Below are positions 42,616 through 51,173 of a stretch of DNA of 64,000 nt, piece after piece. The translations under genes and the position numbers were made by a program. The notes below the pieces were generated by a model. That model ran no database searches. It was not told the origin of the DNA and worked only from the letters and a program-made list of their open reading frames with translations. This stretch comes from Cognatundibacterium jejuense (GTDB lineage Bacteria; Pseudomonadota; Gammaproteobacteria; Burkholderiales; Burkholderiaceae_D), in assembly GCF_014284255.1 (NCBI RefSeq), contig NZ_JACOFV010000013.1, positions 95,647-159,646 of the forward strand, in the 5' to 3' direction. The first letter of the stretch is position 1, and the number at the start of each line of letters is the position of its first letter.

Positions 42616-43308
42616 TTAACCCGCCATATGAAACATTTCTGAAACGAATTCAGCAACTGGCTTTCCGAAATTTTCTTCCATTGGGGCACCTAAAATTCCA
42701 AACATCAAGTATTCCGCACAGTTAGTCGCGATAATATCGTTCTGCAAAATGGTAACGTTCCACAGTGCGATAATTGCAAGCATAGTCCGTGACGATAAAT
42801 TCTGTATTTTAATACTCTCACCTATTGCATTTGCAGTCGGTTCGGCAAGCAGTTTTTCAAAATCATAGTGTGGGCGACACCAAGCTTGCTGAAAATCTAT
42901 TTCAGCAATGTGCTGAAATAATGTGTGGCATTTTTCGGTAAGAGTTTGCCCTGACCTATAGAGCTGTGCATCCGCAAGCAAGCTAGATACCACCCTTTTA
43001 CAAACACCTTCATTTTTGTCTAGTACAAGAAACAGGGGAAACCGCTCTGACCCTGAACGGTATATTTTTGCTGTGCCAGGCAATATTTTATCTACCTCGC
43101 TAATGAGTTCTGGTCGTGGCTTTGAAGAACAAGCACTATACCGATACCACTTGTTTGAATCGCCTTCCAACCCTTTTTGATACAGCCAATACAACGTTTG
43201 CTCAAGGGATACCTGTTGGCTCCTTTCTATTACGGACGCTAACCAAAGCTGGTTCTTTAATTTCGGTAATCCCGTCAATTTCTTGTCAGTTTTTTTAATG
43301 GTGTTCAT
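42616..43308 (-). CDS. Hypothetical island protein
   Basis: 230 residues from ATG 43308 (MNTIKKTDKKLTGLPKLKNQ); the open frame extends 53 codons upstream across the divergent promoter, which is unlikely to be translated. The N-terminus is basic (Lys-rich), followed by QLWLASVIERSQQVSLEQTL and a mixed alpha/beta body. No known motif or membrane segment is apparent. It is the only leftward gene in this part of the island and is divergent from the acidic protein gene at 43460. Function unknown. Confidence 0.55.
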   Translation of the reverse strand: MNTIKKTDKKLTGLPKLKNQLWLASVIERSQQVSLEQTLYWLYQKGLEGDSNKWYRYSACSSKPRPELISEVDKILPGTAKIYRSGSERFPLFLVLDKNEGVCKRVVSSLLADAQLYRSGQTLTEKCHTLFQHIAEIDFQQAWCRPHYDFEKLLAEPTANAIGESIKIQNLSSRTMLAIIALWNVTILQNDIIATNCAEYLMFGILGAPMEENFGKPVAEFVSEMFHMAG

Positions 43309-43459
43309 TTTTGATTGCGATAAAGAAAGAGGGTAGTTTTCTACGATAGTAATTATTGTGATTTTACCAAGCCTTGTTTTGCCAGAACGATCAATATTCC
43401 TACATGCGCAAAATTTATATAATTTCCCCCACAAACACAACTTATATAAAGGAAAGAAT

Positions 43460-43906
43460 ATGAACACCGAAAATAACGACGACTTTGATGTTGGTTTCTG
43501 GCTTAGCGCATTTGAATTGATTGAAACCAGCAGGTTGACCGAAGACGAATGGAATGATTATATCGATACCGTAACCGAATACGAATTCACGAAAAATGGC
43601 TGCCCATCCTGCAAATACGACTGTGAAGAAGATTTTTGGGAGTTAAGGAAATATGTGATTGGCTATTGGGATATGGGTGAATTCAACGAGACGATTTCTA
43701 GTGGCTTTACCGAGGAATTAGCCATTGAGTGGTTTCTGGAAAATTACCAGCCTAAGAGTTGTTATGCACCTTATATCGCCCGTTGTGAAACATTTTACGA
43801 ATTGGAACAACGCATTAAATCAGGTGATACCGATTTTCCCTATGACGGACAAACAGATCGTTTTGAAAATTTCAGTAATAAGTATTACGAAGCACTGTAC
43901 AACTGA
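43460..43906 (+). CDS. Small, very acidic hypothetical protein
   Basis: 148 residues from ATG 43460, supported by AAGGAAAG just upstream. It is rich in Asp, Glu and aromatic residues (WLSAFELIETSRLTEDEWND, WELRKYVIGYWDMGEF) and contains a Cys cluster CPSCKYDC at about residues 43-50. The strong negative charge recalls DNA-mimic anti-restriction proteins carried by mobile elements, but the ArdA signature is not present, so this is only a suggestion. It begins a rightward run of small genes leading to the helicase. Confidence 0.6.
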   Translation: MNTENNDDFDVGFWLSAFELIETSRLTEDEWNDYIDTVTEYEFTKNGCPSCKYDCEEDFWELRKYVIGYWDMGEFNETISSGFTEELAIEWFLENYQPKSCYAPYIARCETFYELEQRIKSGDTDFPYDGQTDRFENFSNKYYEALYN

Positions 43907-44002
43907 TTGAGTAGCAAATTCAGCGATTGAAAATAAATCGCATAACACCGAAGTTTTGTAGCACAAGGAGAAGTAAAAAACATTTAAACGAAAGGAACCA
44001 CC

Positions 44003-44293
44003 ATGCAAGAGATTCAAGAATCGATAAAAAATAGGCAGGTCTTAATGGTTTGTTACAAGGGACTACCAAGAATCATTGAAGCCCATATTGTTGGCGCAAA
44101 TTCAGCAGGACAAGAATATGTGCGCGGCTTTCAAGTGGGTGGAACAAGTTGTACAGAAGAAGTCGGCTGGAAGCTATTGGATATGAAAAAAATCCAAGCA
44201 GTCAGTGTGATACATGACCAGCACTTTGCTAAACCAAGGCAAGGCTATGTCAAGAACGACCCAGTAATCACCACCATTTATTCCCAGGTGTAA
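44003..44293 (+). CDS. Stand-alone WYL-like domain protein
   Basis: 96 residues, start at 44003 with AAAGGAACC upstream. The sequence follows the order of a WYL-type SH3 fold: IKNRQVLMVCYKGLPRIIEA, VGANSAGQEYVRGFQVGG, EVGWKLLDMKKIQAVSVIHD, then F-x-x-x-R-x-GY. WYL domains bind nucleotide or nucleic-acid ligands and regulate CRISPR and other defence systems when joined to a helix-turn-helix; here no DNA-binding part is attached. It may sense a ligand and act on another protein of the island. The assignment is by pattern, without a database search. Confidence 0.6.
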   Translation: MQEIQESIKNRQVLMVCYKGLPRIIEAHIVGANSAGQEYVRGFQVGGTSCTEEVGWKLLDMKKIQAVSVIHDQHFAKPRQGYVKNDPVITTIYSQV

Positions 44294-44508
44294 AACAGCA
44301 TAGAAAAAATTAGCCCACGATAAGCAGCACTGACAGTGGGTTAGTCGGTAATACAAAGCGGTAAAAAATACATCGACAAAGTTTCCAAAAAATAGAGCGA
44401 GCTTGCCGGGAGTAGCGGCAATCCGAAATCACCGGTCACTACCTGAGATTAGGAAAAAAGAAAAAAAGTAGCAGTAAAAACAATCCACTATTTTTAGAGA
44501 GAAACATT

Positions 44509-44835
44509 ATGTCAACCAAACAAAAAAAGCACCCAGTAATTTCTGCCGTTTCAGGCATTCAAACGATCTTAGACATTGCCGATGTTGCTGGCATTGCTTT
44601 GGACAAAAAGCTCTCTCAAGACAGCCTTGCACTTTGGGTGAATTTGACTGACGGTCTCTATGACATTATGGACGGTGAAGCAATGGGCATTATGTTCGCT
44701 TTGATTATTGATATTGCCCACAAAGGCTATTCTGTCACTGACCTTAAAACCATTCAGCTCAATCAATTGGGCAACGACTTTTCTTTGAAGTTACTTTTCA
44801 AAGACGAAACCAGCGGCACCGCGACTTTTCACTAA
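44509..44835 (+). CDS. Small hypothetical island protein
   Basis: 108 residues; the ATG at 44509 follows an AGAGAGAAAC stretch that can serve as a ribosome binding site. The protein is mainly helical (SAVSGIQTILDIADVAGIAL, MGIMFALIIDIAHKGYSVTD) without a membrane segment or known motif. It lies between the WYL-like gene and the helicase gene on the same strand. Function unknown. Confidence 0.55.
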   Translation: MSTKQKKHPVISAVSGIQTILDIADVAGIALDKKLSQDSLALWVNLTDGLYDIMDGEAMGIMFALIIDIAHKGYSVTDLKTIQLNQLGNDFSLKLLFKDETSGTATFH

Positions 44836-44987
44836 TCGCGATTCAATTCCAATTACAGCGACGTACCTATGTGTAGAGTCCTGTTGCAGCGGGGTTCACG
44901 GTGACACAACGGTTCAGGTCTGCGGGTGTAGGCTTTGAAGTTCCACCGTATCCATGGAAAACAAAAACTCAAAATTATGGAAAAATC

Positions 44988-46535
44988 ATGAACACGACAG
45001 ATAACTTAAATGAAGAATCCTTTGACCCATTTTTTGGTGCTCCAGTCACTGTGAGTGTGGCTGCAAATAAAAATGAGAATATGAAATCTGATGACAATGA
45101 GGGCGGTATTGCAAACGAAATTGCATTACTTCGTGACTTGCAGGAGTTCCGTAAAAAATATGCAATTATTAATCGCACAGGAAAAACATATATCTGCTGG
45201 GAAGACACTTATTTGCAAAGTCTTGAGTTTCAAAATATTGTGGACTTTCATAATTTCAATGCCCACCATTATCATTTCGTCCCACAGGGAAAAGCTAAGT
45301 CAGGTAAGTCTCGTGAGGATAAAAAAGTGCTTGTAACTCAAGCATTTCTCGAAGACAAGCAGGCGACTCGTTATGAAGGCATTGTCTTTGACCCTTCAGA
45401 AACTTGTGGAAAGAAATATTGGAATTTATGGCGAGGATTTAAAGTTCAACCAAAGCAAGGCGACATTTCACTTTTCTTGGATTTGATCGCCGCGTTGTGT
45501 AACGACGACGAGACCTGTATCACCTACTTATTGAACTACTTGGCACACATGGTCCAAAAACCAGCCGAGCTACCAGAAGTTGCAATCGTGATGCGCGGAA
45601 CCCAAGGTATCGGTAAAGGTTCGCTCATGAAGACGATTGGCGAATTTACAGACAACTATAAACATTTATCTTCTACCAACAGCTTAACGGGTACATTTAA
45701 TGGGCATCTATTGAATGCTTTCGTTATCTTTGCGGACGAAGCGGTTTGGGGTGGCGACAAATCTGCTGAAGGACGATTGAAAGCCATGATCACCGAGGGC
45801 ACGAATACAATCAATGACAAAGGACGACCTGAAATTCAAGTCCGTAATTATTCCCGTATTTTTGTCGCTTCCAATGAAGAATGGTGTGTACCAGTGGGTG
45901 AAGAAGATCGTCGTTTCTTTGTAGTTGATGGTAGCCCTCGTTATAAGGGAAAAACCAAGCCAGGTGAGTTCTTTCATCAATACAATGAGTGGATTAAAAA
46001 CGGAGGTCGTGAAGCAATTTTCCATGCACTTAAAACTCGTGATATTTCTAGCTTTGCACCACGAGATTTTCCTAACACCAAAGCACGAATGAATTTAATG
46101 ATTCGTAGCTTGCCATTGCCAGAGCGATTTATCTATGAAGTCTTGAATGGTTCAGCCATGGTAGAGAATAAAACGATTGTGAAGGCTCCTGATAGCACCC
46201 AGAGCCGTTGTTATCGTAATGCTTTCTATGCCGACTGCCTAGAGTGGTGCAAAAGCCTTGGTTTCCGTTTTATGCCCAGTGCCGACGAAATGGGTAAAGC
46301 CATGAGCAAGGTATTTGCCTTCGACCAGGACAACCCAAATTGGCGATCCAACTGGAAGAGTAAAACTCAGGGCTATTTTTATCAGTTGCCAAGCCGAGCT
46401 GAATGCATGAAACGATTTGCACGACATATTTGCAATGCCGAGCCAACGATGGTTTTCTTTGACTATGAAGATGAGAGTGCATTGAAGTCCAACGACGACA
46501 AATCCAATATCGTCAATTTCCAGAAGCAAGCCTGA
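44988..46535 (+). CDS. DUF5906/D5-like SF3 helicase-type replication protein
   Basis: 515 residues from ATG 44988; the frame is open 29 codons upstream but relatives rarely carry that extension. The ATPase core shows Walker A GTQGIGKGSL (about residue 205), Walker B VIFADEAVW, and the sensor region IFVASNEEWCVPVGEEDRRF, the DUF5906 pattern found in phage and plasmid primase-helicases. An upstream block (GIVFDPSETCGKKYWNLWRG) is the usual helicase N-flank. It should unwind DNA for replication of the element. A terminator follows at 46558, and iteron-like repeats at 46614-46909 lie directly downstream, as expected for a plasmid-type replication module. Confidence 0.85.
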   Translation: MNTTDNLNEESFDPFFGAPVTVSVAANKNENMKSDDNEGGIANEIALLRDLQEFRKKYAIINRTGKTYICWEDTYLQSLEFQNIVDFHNFNAHHYHFVPQGKAKSGKSREDKKVLVTQAFLEDKQATRYEGIVFDPSETCGKKYWNLWRGFKVQPKQGDISLFLDLIAALCNDDETCITYLLNYLAHMVQKPAELPEVAIVMRGTQGIGKGSLMKTIGEFTDNYKHLSSTNSLTGTFNGHLLNAFVIFADEAVWGGDKSAEGRLKAMITEGTNTINDKGRPEIQVRNYSRIFVASNEEWCVPVGEEDRRFFVVDGSPRYKGKTKPGEFFHQYNEWIKNGGREAIFHALKTRDISSFAPRDFPNTKARMNLMIRSLPLPERFIYEVLNGSAMVENKTIVKAPDSTQSRCYRNAFYADCLEWCKSLGFRFMPSADEMGKAMSKVFAFDQDNPNWRSNWKSKTQGYFYQLPSRAECMKRFARHICNAEPTMVFFDYEDESALKSNDDKSNIVNFQKQA

Positions 46536-46557
46536 TTAATTTGAGCTGCAATGAACG

Positions 46558-46578
46558 AAGAGCCGCAAGGCTCTTTTG
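46558..46578 (+). terminator. Small terminator after the helicase gene
   Basis: AAGAGCC (46558-46564) / GGCTCTT (46569-46575), GCAA tetraloop, then TTTTGC overlapping the stem end, 23 bp beyond the stop codon. Confidence 0.7.
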
Positions 46579-47037
46579 CATTTCTGGGGTAGTCATGTCC
46601 AATCATGCCAAATGCGCAGAACCGGGAAAGCCAATGCCAGTAACACTTTTATTGTGAAATCTATGCTGGTATTGATTCTCCTGCGAGTAGAACCGTAAGA
46701 GTCAACATTCATCAGTGTTTCAGACAAAAAAGCAGGTTCTGCGCGAACGACACAAGTTAGGTACAGATAAAAAGCGCAGTAAGCTTTCTGCTCTTCTTCT
46801 TTATATCAATATTTTGAGTAGAACCGCAGAACCTATGGAAAGAGCTATGTGTGTCAACGCTTTCCCGGTTCTACGCGAGTTTTTGGAAGAGCAGAATCGA
46901 GCAGAACCAATAGAAATTAAAATTAACTTTATCGAAGTGATGTGAAGGATTTTAAATTTCCACTGACAAAGCGTGTCATGCAGGTTAAAGTTCAATTAAG
47001 AACTCACGACAACATCTGCAAAAAAAGTTAAATAAAA
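46579..47037. other. Candidate replication origin with iteron-like repeats
   Basis: The motif G[AC]G[CT]AGAACC (last base variable) occurs about eight times on both strands: plus strand 46614-46624, 46685-46695, 46816-46826, a shorter one at 46825-46834, 46889-46899 (one change) and 46899-46909; minus strand 46734-46745 and 46866-46876. The first and the 46859-46876 copy extend to a 17-of-18 inverted repeat. Flanks are AT-rich. Such clustering next to a replicative helicase gene suggests Rep-binding iterons. A 76-codon frame (46715-46945) runs through the repeats and is probably not a gene. Confidence 0.55.
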
Positions 47038-47973
47038 ATGGAAGAAAAAATTCAATACGGTTTGAAACGGTTGGTCATTGCCTCGTCAACATTCCTCCCG
47101 ATTTCGGTAGAGACATACCAGGAAATCGCCAAAGCTAAGATGGTTCTTCGCGAGGCACTTTATTTGGAGCAGAAATTCGACTTCATTGTAGAGAACTATA
47201 TTGAATTTGAGGAAGCTCTGCTCAAATCAAGTTTTCGTGACATGGTTTTGGGTGGCCAAAATCACCAGTGGTTTCAAGTCACTCGAGCGACTTTTGATCG
47301 GCGAATAATGAATTTTCTGACGACTGCAATAGCGTATACCGACTCTGCAAAGCAACACCTGAATAATATTTTTTTGCGAGACAAGAGTAAAGTTGAATCA
47401 GCGGTAGCCTCATTTTCAACAGAATACGACGCACGAATAGGTTATCGGACAATGTGTAAGTTGCGAAATTTCGTGCAGCATCAAGGGCTCCCCGTGCACG
47501 GCACGACTTATCACTCTCAATGGATTGAGCAAGACACGCAAAAAAAGGGGCTCAATCGCAACACAGTTGATCCATACCTGCGCCCAGATGAATTACGCAC
47601 TGGTGATTTTAATAAGACAGTTTTGAAGGAATTAGAAGCACTTGGAGAAAAAATCGATCTGAAATTTTTAATTCGTGATTATTTGGAGGGTTTGTCGAAA
47701 GCACATACAACAGTTCGACAAAGCATAAGTGGTCACATAAATTTCTCTAATCAAGTTCTCGAGGATTCAATAAAAAATTTCCAGGCTACATTCCCAAGCG
47801 AGGGGTCAATAATCGGTTTAGCGGCGGTCAAATGTGTCGATAACAAATTTTACGAAAACGATCTCGCAATTCTTCGAGAACCTAATGAATATCGCGCATA
47901 TTTGGAGACAAAAAACCCTCTGACGGCAAACTTGACTAGGAGATACGTTTCGAGTGAAGTGATTCAAAAGTAA
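47038..47973 (+). CDS. HEPN-like hypothetical protein
   Basis: 311 residues, mostly helical. Residues 140-152 read KLRNFVQHQGLPV, an R-x4-H motif (R..H) of the HEPN RNase type, in a helix preceded by RIGYRTMC, as in Cthe_2314-type HEPN proteins. The rest lacks recognisable motifs. HEPN proteins in mobile elements usually serve in abortive infection or toxin-antitoxin modules. The start at 47038 has no clear ribosome binding site. The next gene on the strand is interrupted by an IS remnant, so operon structure is uncertain. Activity is inferred only from the motif. Confidence 0.55.
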   Translation: MEEKIQYGLKRLVIASSTFLPISVETYQEIAKAKMVLREALYLEQKFDFIVENYIEFEEALLKSSFRDMVLGGQNHQWFQVTRATFDRRIMNFLTTAIAYTDSAKQHLNNIFLRDKSKVESAVASFSTEYDARIGYRTMCKLRNFVQHQGLPVHGTTYHSQWIEQDTQKKGLNRNTVDPYLRPDELRTGDFNKTVLKELEALGEKIDLKFLIRDYLEGLSKAHTTVRQSISGHINFSNQVLEDSIKNFQATFPSEGSIIGLAAVKCVDNKFYENDLAILREPNEYRAYLETKNPLTANLTRRYVSSEVIQK

Positions 47974-47998
47974 GTCAACTATTGTCCCTTGTAGCTCC

Positions 47999-48167
47999 AC
48001 ACGTCGCATCGGCAATGTCGTAGCGGCACACGTCGGCCACCTTCGCGCCGGCCTCGGCCTCCTTTGAGGGCGCCAATGATCTGTTCTTCGGTAAATCGCT
48101 TTTTCATGCCTGCCTCCCGTTGGGCAGACTCTAGATTATCATCATACTAATTCACGGGAGCAGGTCA
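47999..48167 (-). mobile_element. IS3-family (IS407-like) end and transposase OrfA remnant
   Basis: Minus-strand ATG at 48108 opens KKRFTEEQIIGALK, the classic start of an IS3-family OrfA, then loses frame by one base; in the shifted frame it continues EAEAGAKVADVCR...DIADAT before being cut. Upstream, the sequence ending at 48167 reads TGACCTGCTCCCGTGAAT, typical of an IS407-group terminal repeat. The piece is clearly richer in G+C than its surroundings and is only ~170 bp long, so it is a decayed, truncated insertion. Confidence 0.8.
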
Positions 48168-48212
48168 CTTTCAATCAACGGATACAAATAAAATTTAAGG
48201 TGGTAGCAGACG

Positions 48213-49454
48213 ATGGCGGATAACGAAATTTCTGGAATCAAACTCTTATTGAACGCAGCAAAAAGCTTAATAAAGCCAGCAGCTCTTGGATTTAAATTAG
48301 GATTTAAGTTTTTTGATACGAACTTCAATCTATTTTTAACAGACGAAATTGAAAAGAAAAATGAAAAATATATTATTGCAAGTTTGATTTTTTTGCTATG
48401 TTTGCCAACTATTTTAATGGGAATAGTTATAACAATATTATTGGGGACTGCCTTTCCGAGTCTTTGGGAATTTTCCTTGATATATACAGCAGTTCTTCAA
48501 AGCCCAGTTGCAGTGTTGTTATCCCCATTTCTTTTATTGACTATTTATCTTTCTTTGGAGCTGCTTGTAGCGTTTTTTTTCGCAAAAAAAATAGTTGAAG
48601 AAATCAGCGTAGACTTTAGAAGCGTTTTTATATTTGGTGTGCTATCAATATTTGCAGCGATTTTTTATGGAACCTTATCAATGTTCATCGGAGAACTTTG
48701 TTCGCACATAGTAATTATCTCCCCAAAACCAACGCTACTTCAAGGTAGTTTTACAGTGGTTACATCTGTTTTTTGCGATCTATTATTTATCATATTTGGT
48801 GCAATTAAATACTTTGGGTTTATTCGTAGAAAAATTAAAACCGAATTAGGTCTAAAAGATGAGGTAGTTCTAAAGCTATTCAGCTCATCATCTAAAATAT
48901 ATCCTATCGCCTTTTATTTATTCGTGGTCACAGGAAATCAATTTTCTGCTGAGGCATTGCATCACTTTAGCTCTAAAGCATTGACTGAAGAAAATAGACG
49001 TATGCTTGATGCCAAGAAAAACCCGATCATTATTACAACAAACTTTTGTGTTTTAAGAAATGATGAAGTCGTATGTGCAATGACTGTTATTCCTCAGCGT
49101 TATCAAGACTATACTTTGTATGCCAACTGGGATGGGCGAGTTGAAAAAAGTATAGATAATCAAGGATTAATTCCAATAGTTGTTTCTACAAGATGGAAGC
49201 CAACTACAAATCAAAATACTATTATTCCTACTATTCATTTGGAATCTAACAAATTAATGGACTTTGAATTGTCAGCAAGCAAAAATGAGGCATGTAAGCT
49301 TGACAGTAGCAGTGTTGCAAACGAAACAGCAATTTTTTTTCAAGTTTCAGGTCGCTCTGATGAATATAACTTACCCCGACCACTAGAGGTCCGTATGAAG
49401 CCGAATAACGAAGAAGCCTTCAGAAATATGCTTAAGACCATATGCAATATATGA
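48213..49454 (+). CDS. Hypothetical membrane protein of the island
   Basis: 413 residues. Four or five hydrophobic helices lie in the first half (ASLIFLLCLPTILMGIVITI; LLSPFLLLTIYLSLELLVAF; VFIFGVLSIFAAIFYGTLSM; TVVTSVFCDLLFIIFGAIKY), and the second half is a soluble domain of about 190 residues with beta character (NPIIITTNFCVLRNDEVVCA, YANWDGRVEKSI). The start at 48213 is preceded by AAGGTGG. The gene lies between two HEPN-motif proteins, an IS remnant having landed just upstream. Codon use is AT-rich. I do not recognise a family; membrane proteins paired with HEPN proteins often act in phage defence, which is only a suggestion. Confidence 0.6.
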   Translation: MADNEISGIKLLLNAAKSLIKPAALGFKLGFKFFDTNFNLFLTDEIEKKNEKYIIASLIFLLCLPTILMGIVITILLGTAFPSLWEFSLIYTAVLQSPVAVLLSPFLLLTIYLSLELLVAFFFAKKIVEEISVDFRSVFIFGVLSIFAAIFYGTLSMFIGELCSHIVIISPKPTLLQGSFTVVTSVFCDLLFIIFGAIKYFGFIRRKIKTELGLKDEVVLKLFSSSSKIYPIAFYLFVVTGNQFSAEALHHFSSKALTEENRRMLDAKKNPIIITTNFCVLRNDEVVCAMTVIPQRYQDYTLYANWDGRVEKSIDNQGLIPIVVSTRWKPTTNQNTIIPTIHLESNKLMDFELSASKNEACKLDSSSVANETAIFFQVSGRSDEYNLPRPLEVRMKPNNEEAFRNMLKTICNI

Positions 49455-49513
49455 CATTCTACAAATATGTAGAGTCCTCCTAGCGGCGGCAGTAGGCAAG
49501 TAAATGCAATTTA

Positions 49514-50974
49514 CTAATTGATAGGTGTGGAAAGGCTTGTCTGTGCAGAATGTAGATTCAGAATGTTCGTATTCTGACGAAGCAGACTAATACTTAGGTT
49601 GGTATTTTCGATCTCCCATCTTAGTATATGAAAGACAATCCGCTCTACGGTATATCGTAAATTTTCGTTGGCGATCGAGAGTGGCTGAATTAAGTTTTCA
49701 GGAAATGGATCGCCATGTATTAATTTGTTCCGGACATCTGAAAGTCCCAAAATTCCATTGGTGCTGAATATAGGCCATAGGTCAGTAAGATTTATCGAAT
49801 ATTTTTTACAAAATGCCTCAAACGCATCTCTGAGCGATACGCGATTTAGTTCATTAAGCTTTTTATAGATGGTGGCTCTTTGGTCTGAAATAAGTTCGGG
49901 ATCCGATGATTTCTTTATGCAGCATTGCAAATAATCTCTTAGTTTTTTCCACTCGATTTCAGGCAAAACAAACTCCATGTTTTCGCTTTTTCTGAAGTCT
50001 GAAACCAGCGTTTCCAGTGCCGCAAATAAACTCAGAAACGAATTCTCTATCGTTTTTGATTTGGAGGTCACGGTTGCATGTAGTGCACTGCGAAGAGCCA
50101 ACTTATTTTTAAACTGAGAAAAAGTTGGATAGCACCTTTCAACGAACATCTGGAAATGTTGAATGTCAACTATTTCGTCGCGTTCATCAGCGCTATCTTC
50201 TGGCTTCGGAAATGCATAATTTCCTCGATAAAATGTTGTCAATGATTGGTCATCTGATGCAGTCCAGCCCAGGCACATTGTTCTATGCCTAGTGGCAAAT
50301 GATGTCAATAATAGGAAGTCATCGACATCTTCAAGAGCTCGAGTCTTTATCGATTCTACGTCATCAGCCGCACTTTCCAATTCAGCACCGGCAACTAAAT
50401 ATGACCACTGAATGAGATTTTTATTTTTTTCCGTTTTGTTCCGAAAGTGGTTTGCAAATGAGATTTTTAACCCATCTCTCAGCGTGAATTCGAAATTCCG
50501 TACGGTCTCGTACTTGACTTCCCCAGTGTACGAGGTGGTACAAATCGCGCTAGGTGTGAGTGTCTTATTTTGACTAATCCAGAAGGCGATCTTGGTCCTG
50601 TTTTTATTAGATTTACTGCCGTGAATATATTGAACAATATGTAAATCTTGTGGCTCGCCTGGCATTGTCGTTTCAGATAAACCACCACCCAAAGCTCTGC
50701 GTGAAACATTGGAAAAATATACTTCTGGGGCATCTATTGCGAGTTCGGTTTCTCCACTTAGTGAAATTACCCTAGCTTTTAACGCTGCTTTCCACAAATG
50801 AAAAATTTTCCCTGCCTCATGTTGAGCTGGCTTGAGAACTAGATACGGTTTTTCGTAAATCCGCTCAGGCAAGTATAACTTACAAGACACTCCTTCGACC
50901 TCAACGCCATCCGTAGACAGCGTGGCGTTAACAAGGTAGTTTTCTTCACGATTGAAATTAAATTGGAAAGTCAT
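49514..50974 (-). CDS. Large HEPN-domain protein, ApeA-like (candidate phage defence)
   Basis: About 486 residues from ATG 50974 (a TTG two codons upstream is the alternative). The N-terminal ~200 residues are beta-rich with no enzyme motif; the C-terminal ~200 are helical and include FLSLFAALETLVSDF and the HEPN signature LSDVRNKLIHGDPF (R-x4-H) at about residues 430-440. This arrangement, an N-terminal unknown domain plus a C-terminal Apea-like HEPN, is that of ApeA, a single-gene anti-phage protein that acts by RNase-type abortive infection. Assignment is by domain layout and motif. It is the only leftward gene in this part and is convergent with the membrane protein gene. Confidence 0.6.
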   Translation of the reverse strand: MTFQFNFNREENYLVNATLSTDGVEVEGVSCKLYLPERIYEKPYLVLKPAQHEAGKIFHLWKAALKARVISLSGETELAIDAPEVYFSNVSRRALGGGLSETTMPGEPQDLHIVQYIHGSKSNKNRTKIAFWISQNKTLTPSAICTTSYTGEVKYETVRNFEFTLRDGLKISFANHFRNKTEKNKNLIQWSYLVAGAELESAADDVESIKTRALEDVDDFLLLTSFATRHRTMCLGWTASDDQSLTTFYRGNYAFPKPEDSADERDEIVDIQHFQMFVERCYPTFSQFKNKLALRSALHATVTSKSKTIENSFLSLFAALETLVSDFRKSENMEFVLPEIEWKKLRDYLQCCIKKSSDPELISDQRATIYKKLNELNRVSLRDAFEAFCKKYSINLTDLWPIFSTNGILGLSDVRNKLIHGDPFPENLIQPLSIANENLRYTVERIVFHILRWEIENTNLSISLLRQNTNILNLHSAQTSLSTPIN

Positions 50975-51173
50975 GGTCAATTTTCTTTTACTTGTATTTT
51001 GGCCGCTTGTAATTTAAGCGTCCAGCGGGGTTCTGTCCGTCGTGTTTCCTTAACTAACTGGGATTGGCAGTACTGCTCCGCGCACGCATTTTTCACATTA
51101 GCGATTGGGCGACCAATTTTTCCCGAATAGCTCATCTAAATACTTTTCCAATATTACTATATATAAAAATCAA

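Noticed and set aside
43309..43467. Longer N-terminus of the leftward unknown gene up to 43467
   Set aside because: The extra 53 codons would cross the start of the divergent acidic-protein gene and encode an improbable aromatic/Cys-rich stretch; ATG 43308 is preferred.
46715..46945. 76-codon frame after the helicase gene
   Set aside because: It runs through the iteron-like repeats, has no ribosome binding site and no recognisable family; the repeats explain the sequence better.
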